DNA of 64,000 nucleotides from Alphaproteobacteria bacterium (GTDB lineage Bacteria > Pseudomonadota > Alphaproteobacteria > Rhizobiales > Aestuariivirgaceae): the NCBI GenBank assembly GCA_028868695.1, contig JAGWTZ010000001.1:1-64000 (forward strand). The letters are read 5' to 3'. Positions 58,721 to 64,000 of this stretch are shown here, one piece after another. A program made the position numbers and the translations under genes. The number at the start of each line of letters is the position of its first letter. Within the stretch, counting starts at the first letter, position 1. The notes below the pieces were generated by a model that was not told the DNA's origin, did not search any database, and saw nothing but the letters and a program-made list of their open reading frames with translations.

Positions 58721-59212
58721 CTAGTTCTTGAGCGTCAGCGTGCCGTTTTCAGATTTGAAGCTGGAAAGCTTCGAAAGAAAGCTCATGCCGAGCAGCGTGC
58801 CGCGCAGCGCGCCTTCCGGCAGCACCATGGCGTCCACGTCGTCAACACGCACCGTGTCAATCTCCACACGCGAAAGCTTGGCCCGCGCCGCCTTCACCTG
58901 GCCGTTGGCGGTGTTGACCGGGATGTCATAGGTCAGGCTGTGCGGATGCAGGCCCACCCGGTCTGCGTCTTCATAGCTCAGCGCCACGGTGCTGGCCCCA
59001 GTGTCGATCAGGGCTGTCACTGTCGTGTTGTTGATGCTGGCATCCACCACATAATGGCCATTCTGCCCGCCGCTGATCTCCGTCATCGACATCAGCGAGA
59101 TGCCGGCCGGGCTGGGGGGCGGGCCGAAACCGGGCCGCAGGCCGGGCAGGCCCGCGCCAAGGGTCAGCAGCACGGCAAGCCCCAGGCTGGGCAGCGGATT
59201 GTTGTTACGCAT
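58721..59212 (-). CDS. Retropepsin-like aspartic protease (clan AA, TIGR02281 type)
   Basis: A 163-residue protein with one N-terminal hydrophobic anchor (LGLAVLLTLGAGLPGL) and a single-lobe aspartic protease domain. The active-site motif ALIDTGASTVALSYEDA and the second-strand GTLLGMSFLSKL are conserved. It should act as a homodimer in the periplasm; the substrates are unknown. The start at 59212 is taken because it puts the anchor at the N-terminus. Confidence 0.85.
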   Translation of the reverse strand: MRNNNPLPSLGLAVLLTLGAGLPGLRPGFGPPPSPAGISLMSMTEISGGQNGHYVVDASINNTTVTALIDTGASTVALSYEDADRVGLHPHSLTYDIPVNTANGQVKAARAKLSRVEIDTVRVDDVDAMVLPEGALRGTLLGMSFLSKLSSFKSENGTLTLKN

Positions 59213-59338
59213 CAGCACTCCACACACAAGGCAACCCGCGCCGTTCAACCGCGGCGCATGGTGCTTCATCTTGTGGGCAGAGATTAGGAAATCAAAAACC
59301 ACAAAGCGTTGACGCCTCGGGAATTCCTCAAGCCAGGG

Positions 59339-60148
59339 TTAACGAATGCTTGCCACGAAGCTGGCCAGCATGCCGAGTTCGGCCAGAACCTGCACCGCGC
59401 CGCAAATGTCGCCGGTTTGCCCGCCCACCAGCCGCATGGCCTGCCGCCGCATCAGCCCGGTGATGGCCATGGCCACGCCAATCGCCACAAAACCGGTGAT
59501 CGGCGAGAAATCCCAGCCGGCAAACACCGCCAGCGCGCCGCCCGTCACGATGGCAAGCAGCACGGTTGGCCGCGATGGCCGGCCCGCATGCGCCGAAAGC
59601 CCATCGCTGCGCGCCGCCCGCGTGGCCCACATCATGTCCACCACCATGGTGCGCGAAAAGGCGCCCGTGGCCGCCAGGATCAGCACCACTTGCCAAAGGG
59701 GCAGGGCCAGCAGCGCATCATAGGCCGAAGCCTTCATCATCAGCGCCAGGATGAGCGCGCTGGCGCCATAGCTGCCAATGCGGCTGTCGCGCATGATTTC
59801 GAGCCGCCGCTCCCGCGTGCTGCCGCCCAGAAGCCCGTCTGCGGTGTCGGCCAGCCCGTCCTCATGCAAGGCCCCGGTGACGAACAGCCCAAAGCCAATC
59901 GTGAAGGCCGCCACCATCAGCCCCGGCAAATGCAACTGCCCCGCGCCCTTGAGGATGAGGCCATTGGCCGCCCCGATCAGCGCCCCGGCCGGCGCGAAGC
60001 CGCGCATCGCCTGGGCAATGGGAACGGGGTCCACCGTCCGCGCGAAGGGAATGGGCAGGCGCGTGAGGAAACGCAGCGCCACCAGCAGTTCGGATACCGG
60101 GCGGAATCGCTCCGCCTCTTCTTGTTCTTTGGGCAACATGTCGCTCAT
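59339..60148 (-). CDS. cobS: Adenosylcobinamide-GDP ribazoletransferase (cobalamin synthase)
   Basis: A 269-residue membrane enzyme that joins adenosylcobinamide-GDP and alpha-ribazole (or its phosphate) to give adenosylcobalamin. The signature GALHEDGLADTADGLLGG and DSRIGSYGASALILALMMK are clear, and about six hydrophobic helices follow. It is divergent from cobT across an 83-base gap, which holds both promoters; no cobalamin riboswitch could be made out there. Confidence 0.93.
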   Translation of the reverse strand: MSDMLPKEQEEAERFRPVSELLVALRFLTRLPIPFARTVDPVPIAQAMRGFAPAGALIGAANGLILKGAGQLHLPGLMVAAFTIGFGLFVTGALHEDGLADTADGLLGGSTRERRLEIMRDSRIGSYGASALILALMMKASAYDALLALPLWQVVLILAATGAFSRTMVVDMMWATRAARSDGLSAHAGRPSRPTVLLAIVTGGALAVFAGWDFSPITGFVAIGVAMAITGLMRRQAMRLVGGQTGDICGAVQVLAELGMLASFVASIR

Positions 60149-60231
60149 GACGGATTATTTAGCCGCTTTTCCCGGTCCACGTGTTAGACGCGAAGCCTAT
60201 TGAGATTCAAGTGTAATAGGGAAAACTGGTT

Positions 60232-61248
60232 ATGGCCTCGGCGCTGCCTTTTGATGACATCCGCACTCTTTTGAACACCATGCCCGGGCCGGACATGGAG
60301 GCAGCGAACAAGGCGCGCAGCCGCGAAGCCGTGCTGACCAAGCCGCCGGGCGCGCTGGGCAAGCTCGAGGCCATTTCCGAACACATCGCCACTTGGCAGG
60401 GCCATTACCCGCCGCGCGCCGACCGCACCGTTGTGGCGGTTTTTGCTGGCAACCATGGCGTGGTGGCCCAAGGCGTGGCCGCCTATCCGCAGGCGGTGAC
60501 GGCCCAGATGGTCGCCAACTTCCAGAATGGCGGCGCTGCCGTGAACCAGATTTGCAAGGCCTATGACCTTGGCCTCAAGGTGTTTGAACTGGCGCTGGAG
60601 CAGCCCACCGGTGACATCACCCAAGTCCCCGCCCTGTCGGAGAAGGACTGCGCCGCCACCATGGCTTATGGCATGGAAGCCATTGCCGGGGGCTGTGATC
60701 TGCTGTGCATCGGTGAGATGGGCATTGGCAACACCACCATCGCCGCCGCCCTGGCTTGCGGGTTGTTCGGCGGCACGGGCAAGGACTGGGTGGGCCCCGG
60801 CACGGGCGTGGACGCAGCGGGCCTCAGCCGCAAGGCCGATGCCGTGAACCGCGCTGTCGCCCTGCATGGGGATCATTTGAAAGACCCGCTGGAAGCCCTG
60901 CGCCGCCTCGGCGGGCGGGAACTGGCCGCCATGGCCGGCGCGGTGCTTGCCGCGCGCATGCAGCGTGTGCCGGTGATCATTGATGGCTATGTGGCAACTG
61001 CGGCCGCTGCCGTGTTGTTCCGCGCAGACCAGACGGCGCTGGACCATTGCCTCTTTGGCCACTGCTCGGCTGAGCCTGCCCACAAGCGCCTGCTTCAGGC
61101 CATGGGCAAGACCGCCTTGCTGGATTTGGACATGCGGCTTGGCGAAGGTTCGGGTGCTGCGCTGGCGGCTGGCGTGGTCAAGGCAGCACTCGCCTGCCAC
61201 AACGGCATGGCCAGCTTTGAAAGCGCCGGCGTTTCCAACAAGGATTGA
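60232..61248 (+). CDS. cobT: Nicotinate-nucleotide--dimethylbenzimidazole phosphoribosyltransferase
   Basis: A 338-residue enzyme that activates the lower ligand of vitamin B12 as alpha-ribazole phosphate. KPPGALGKLE near the N-terminus, FAGNHGVVAQGV, MGIGNTTIAAAL and the C-terminal LGEGSGAALA are family marks; the catalytic Glu lies in the C-terminal LDMRLGEGSGA region. Length is normal. The stop abuts the stop of the convergent histidine-kinase gene. Divergent to cobS. Confidence 0.94.
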   Translation: MASALPFDDIRTLLNTMPGPDMEAANKARSREAVLTKPPGALGKLEAISEHIATWQGHYPPRADRTVVAVFAGNHGVVAQGVAAYPQAVTAQMVANFQNGGAAVNQICKAYDLGLKVFELALEQPTGDITQVPALSEKDCAATMAYGMEAIAGGCDLLCIGEMGIGNTTIAAALACGLFGGTGKDWVGPGTGVDAAGLSRKADAVNRAVALHGDHLKDPLEALRRLGGRELAAMAGAVLAARMQRVPVIIDGYVATAAAAVLFRADQTALDHCLFGHCSAEPAHKRLLQAMGKTALLDLDMRLGEGSGAALAAGVVKAALACHNGMASFESAGVSNKD

Positions 61249-62799
61249 TCAGCCGGTCACCGAGATCAGCTGCCGCTGGGTTTCGCTCTTGACCTCATTG
61301 CTGGCCTGCCAGCTGTTGCGCGGGCCCGAAAGCACGCGCTTGGCCGGGAAGGTGCAGATCACGTTGGTGCCCTGGCCCACTTCGCTTTGAATGGCCACGC
61401 TGCCGCCATGCAGCTGCATGATGCCATTGACGATGGAGAGGCCAAGCCCCGCACCATCCACGGCCTTGCGCGTGGCCAGCCGCCCGCGCGTGAAGGCCGA
61501 AATGGCCTGCTTCACTTCATCAGGCGGAATGCCGGGGCCATTGTCCTTGACATGCAGTTCGACAGCGCCATTGGCCAGCCGCGAGGCGCCAAGCTCCACC
61601 TTGCCGCCGCGCGGCGTGAACTTGATGGCATTGGTGAGCAGGTTGATGGCCACCTGTTGCACGGCGCGCTCATCGGCCAGAACCTTGGGCACATCCTGGC
61701 GCACGTCAATGGTCACCATGATATCCTTGCGCGCGGCATTGATTTCCAGCAGGTGCTGGGCGTGTTCCAGCTCTTCGAGCAGGTTCACCGGCTCTTCCTG
61801 GATTTCACGCCGCCCCGCCTCGATGCGCGAAATGTCGAGAATGTCGTTGATGAGGCCGAGCAGATAGCGGCCGGAGCTGTTGATGTCGCCGGCATAGTCC
61901 TTGTAGGTGTGGTTGGCCATCGGGCCGAACAGCTCGGCCTGCAGGATTTCCGAGAAGCCCAGGATGGCGTTGAGCGGCGTGCGCAGCTCATGGCTCATGT
62001 TGGCGAGGAAGGCGGTCTTGGCGTGATTGGCCTTCTCAGCCTTCGTGCGTTCGCTTTCAGCCTGGTCACGCGCCGCACTCAGCTCGGCAATCAGCGCATC
62101 CTTCTGGTTCTTGAAGATCACCATGTCGCGCGCCGTTTCCTGAAGCTGCCGCGCCACGAACAGGAAGAACACTTCCAGCGTGATCAAAATGCCGCCAAGG
62201 CTGTAGTACACAGGGTCTTGCTCAGCGATGCAGCGCAGCGCCACGCCAATGGTCATCACCCCAGTGCCGGCGATCAGCACCGGCATGAAATTGTTGACGA
62301 TGAGGAAACGCAGCGCCGAAACCGCCATCAGCCCCGCCACCAGGAAAGTGCCTTGCTGCGAATTGCTGCCCGGCCAGAAGAAGAACAGCGGCAACACCCA
62401 GAACATGCCTTGCATCAGTTCCGAGGCGGCCATCATGCCGATCCACTCATGCTGTTCCTGCTTGCTGCGCTCTGTCTTGAAATAGAGCTTGCACAGGAAA
62501 AGCTGGATCAGGTTGCTGCCAACCACGCCCAAAAGCCAGGAGGCCACGGTGCCTGCGCCATTCCAGCGCGCGGCGGTAAGGCTCAAGACCAGCGCAATCA
62601 GCGGCATGGTGGGCGCAAGCTTCAGCTGGTTGCGGAGGAACACCTCCAACAAGTCCCGCTGCCAGGGAATCTTGTCTTCATTGGGCAGGGAATCTTCAAA
62701 CTGGCTGGGCCTGGCCGCTTTGGGCTGGCCGCCATTCAGCCCCATGTCCGAAAACAGGCTGTCACGCGCAAGAGCAGGCATTTGTGAAATTTGTTTCAT
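61249..62799 (-). CDS. Membrane sensor histidine kinase, PleC/DivJ-like
   Basis: A 516-residue kinase with about six hydrophobic helices in residues 60-220, a coiled-coil segment at 225-262, HisKA with the phosphoacceptor His270 in NMSHELRTPLNAILGFSEIL and LINDILDISRIEAGRREI, and an HATPase_c domain (NLLTNAIKFTPRGG, DNGPGIPP, GAGLGLSIVNGI). The core resembles PleC/DivJ/PdhS kinases that act on DivK in alphaproteobacteria. No receiver domain or partner regulator is adjacent. The six-helix sensor lacks a recognisable periplasmic input domain. Confidence 0.87.
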   Translation of the reverse strand: MKQISQMPALARDSLFSDMGLNGGQPKAARPSQFEDSLPNEDKIPWQRDLLEVFLRNQLKLAPTMPLIALVLSLTAARWNGAGTVASWLLGVVGSNLIQLFLCKLYFKTERSKQEQHEWIGMMAASELMQGMFWVLPLFFFWPGSNSQQGTFLVAGLMAVSALRFLIVNNFMPVLIAGTGVMTIGVALRCIAEQDPVYYSLGGILITLEVFFLFVARQLQETARDMVIFKNQKDALIAELSAARDQAESERTKAEKANHAKTAFLANMSHELRTPLNAILGFSEILQAELFGPMANHTYKDYAGDINSSGRYLLGLINDILDISRIEAGRREIQEEPVNLLEELEHAQHLLEINAARKDIMVTIDVRQDVPKVLADERAVQQVAINLLTNAIKFTPRGGKVELGASRLANGAVELHVKDNGPGIPPDEVKQAISAFTRGRLATRKAVDGAGLGLSIVNGIMQLHGGSVAIQSEVGQGTNVICTFPAKRVLSGPRNSWQASNEVKSETQRQLISVTG

Positions 62800-62974
62800 G
62801 GCTCAAGGGTCCCACTGGCGGTGCAACCTAAGGCAATGGCTTGAAGATCGGGTTGGGAAATTGGGTAAATTTTGAATTGCAATGCGGCGCAATGGCCGCC
62901 CCCAAAGGGTTGGACAATTCAGCCGCAATTCCATATTTGGTTTACCCTAATGGCCCCCCGGAGTATGTCTGACC

Positions 62975-64000
62975 ATGGCTGAATTGACCGCTGAAACCAT
63001 CCTCGCCGAATTGCGCCGCATTGCGGCACCCGATGGCCGCGGCAACATTGTCAGCGCCGGCCTGGTTTCGGAAATTGCCGTGCAGAATGGCCAGGTGATG
63101 TTCGCCCTCAACACCGATCCGCAACACGCCAAATCCATGGCCCAGCTGCAATCTTTTGTGCAGCAGGCTGTCGAAAAGATTCCGGGCGTGAAGAAGGCGC
63201 TGGTGGCATTGACGGCTGAGCGCCCGCCGCAGCGCGCCGCCGCCCCGCAGCAAGGTTCCCCGCAGGCCTTGCGCAGCCAGGGCGTTCCGGGTGTGAAATA
63301 TCTGATCGCCGTCGCCTCGGGCAAAGGCGGGGTGGGCAAATCCACCACCGCCATTAACCTTGCCTTGGGCTTCAAGGCCAATGGCCTGCGCGTGGCGGTG
63401 CTGGACGCTGACGTTTATGGCCCATCCATGCCCAAGCTGTTTGGCATTCATGACAAGCCTGAGGCCAGCGACAAGCCGGGCATGCGCCTGAAGCCGATGA
63501 GCCGCTATGGCGTTGAGGTGGCTTCCATCGGCTTCCTCGTGGATGAGGCAACGCCGATGATCTGGCGCGGGCCGATGGTGATGTCGGCGCTCACCCAGCT
63601 GTTGCGCGAAGTCGCCTGGGGCGAGACTGACGTGATGGTGATCGACATGCCCCCCGGAACCGGCGATGCGCAATTGACGCTGGCGCAGCAAACGCCGCTG
63701 TCCGGCGCGGTCATCGTTTCCACGCCGCAGGATCTGGCGCTCATCGACGCGCGCAAGGGCCTCAACATGTTCGTGAAGGTCAATGTGCCGGTGCTGGGCC
63801 TGATCGAGAACATGAGCTATTTCATCTGCGATGGCTGCGGCAAGCGCCACGAGATTTTCGGCCACGGCGGCGCGCGCGCCGAGGCCAAGAAGCTGGGCCT
63901 GCCTTTCCTGGGCGAACTGCCGCTGGACCCGCTGATCCGCGCCCGCTCTGATTCAGGTGAACCCATTGTGGTGAGCGAGCCAGCCTCGCCCCATGCCGCC
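62975..64000 (+). CDS. Mrp/ApbC family iron-sulfur carrier ATPase, 5' part
   Basis: Reads 342 codons from the ATG at 62975 to the window edge without a stop. An N-terminal MIP18-like domain (LTAETILAELRRIAAPDGRG) is followed by the deviant Walker A VASGKGGVGKSTTAINLALG, the switch DVMVIDMPPGTGDAQL and the CXXC pair in ICDGCGKRHEIFG that binds a bridging [4Fe-4S] cluster. Family members deliver iron-sulfur clusters to apoproteins. GGAG lies 11 bases before the ATG, a slightly long spacing. Confidence 0.93.
   Translation, partial: MAELTAETILAELRRIAAPDGRGNIVSAGLVSEIAVQNGQVMFALNTDPQHAKSMAQLQSFVQQAVEKIPGVKKALVALTAERPPQRAAAPQQGSPQALRSQGVPGVKYLIAVASGKGGVGKSTTAINLALGFKANGLRVAVLDADVYGPSMPKLFGIHDKPEASDKPGMRLKPMSRYGVEVASIGFLVDEATPMIWRGPMVMSALTQLLREVAWGETDVMVIDMPPGTGDAQLTLAQQTPLSGAVIVSTPQDLALIDARKGLNMFVKVNVPVLGLIENMSYFICDGCGKRHEIFGHGGARAEAKKLGLPFLGELPLDPLIRARSDSGEPIVVSEPASPHAA

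Noticed and set aside
60149-60231. Cobalamin riboswitch between cobS and cobT
   Set aside because: The gap is only 83 bases, too short for the fold, and no B12-box-like sequence was seen.

Overview
This 64-kb, high-GC window looks like a chromosomal stretch of an alphaproteobacterium, most likely of the order Hyphomicrobiales (Rhizobiales). The clues are a ZapA/DUF4164 pair beside transketolase, C4-pathway 5-aminolevulinate synthase, a PleC/DivJ-like histidine kinase, a BigR/SqrR-type ArsR regulator and aerobic cobalamin genes. No rRNA, tRNA, CRISPR array, phage or insertion sequence was seen.

Layout. 1-7.3 kb: division and central carbon genes (zapA, DUF4164, tkt, pgk, a degenerate ThiE-like protein, a Sel1 protein, an inositol-monophosphatase-like protein). 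7.3-13.4 kb: a TPR protein, gamma-glutamyltransferase, GTP cyclohydrolase I coupled to a BLUF blue-light sensor, a secreted glutathione peroxidase, a RelBE-type toxin-antitoxin pair and hemA. 13.4-31.3 kb: the most unusual region, a divergent locus built around multihaem c-type cytochromes. Leftward run ccmF-ccmG-ccmH-ccmI, a membrane-anchored iron-sulfur/FAD reductase and a Sel1/ankyrin protein. Rightward run a membrane protein with cytochrome-b-like histidine pairs, a secreted 18-haem cytochrome, a giant cytochrome with 65 CXXCH motifs and a TPR-plus-beta-barrel outer-membrane protein. Read together these would carry electrons from a cytoplasmic donor through the inner membrane and periplasm to the cell surface, or in reverse. 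This is inferred from architecture only.

31.4-35.7 kb: deoC, an ALDH16-type aldehyde dehydrogenase and a BKACE enzyme, fitting deoxyribose breakdown. 35.8-43.3 kb: a candidate sulfide-stress regulon of a SqrR/BigR-like repressor, an AGE-family isomerase, type I sulfide:quinone oxidoreductase and an RND pump, with related AT-rich motifs before three of the transcription units. 43.4-49.2 kb: a BMP-type nucleoside ABC transporter with two divergent base deaminases, which probably feed the same salvage pathways as deoC. 49.4-50.8 kb: a membrane di-iron hydroxylase with a Rieske ferredoxin.

51.2-57.2 kb: a LacI-type regulator, a divergent PanB-like enzyme and a ribose-type ABC importer, with a shared 13-base LacI-like operator on both sides of the regulator operon. 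57.3-64 kb: housekeeping genes dusA, DUF1289, a retropepsin-like protease, cobS, cobT, a hybrid-free membrane histidine kinase and the start of an Mrp/ApbC ATPase cut by the window end.

Haem counts, repeats and motifs were counted by eye from the sequence. Functions rest on recognised family motifs and gene order, not on database searches.
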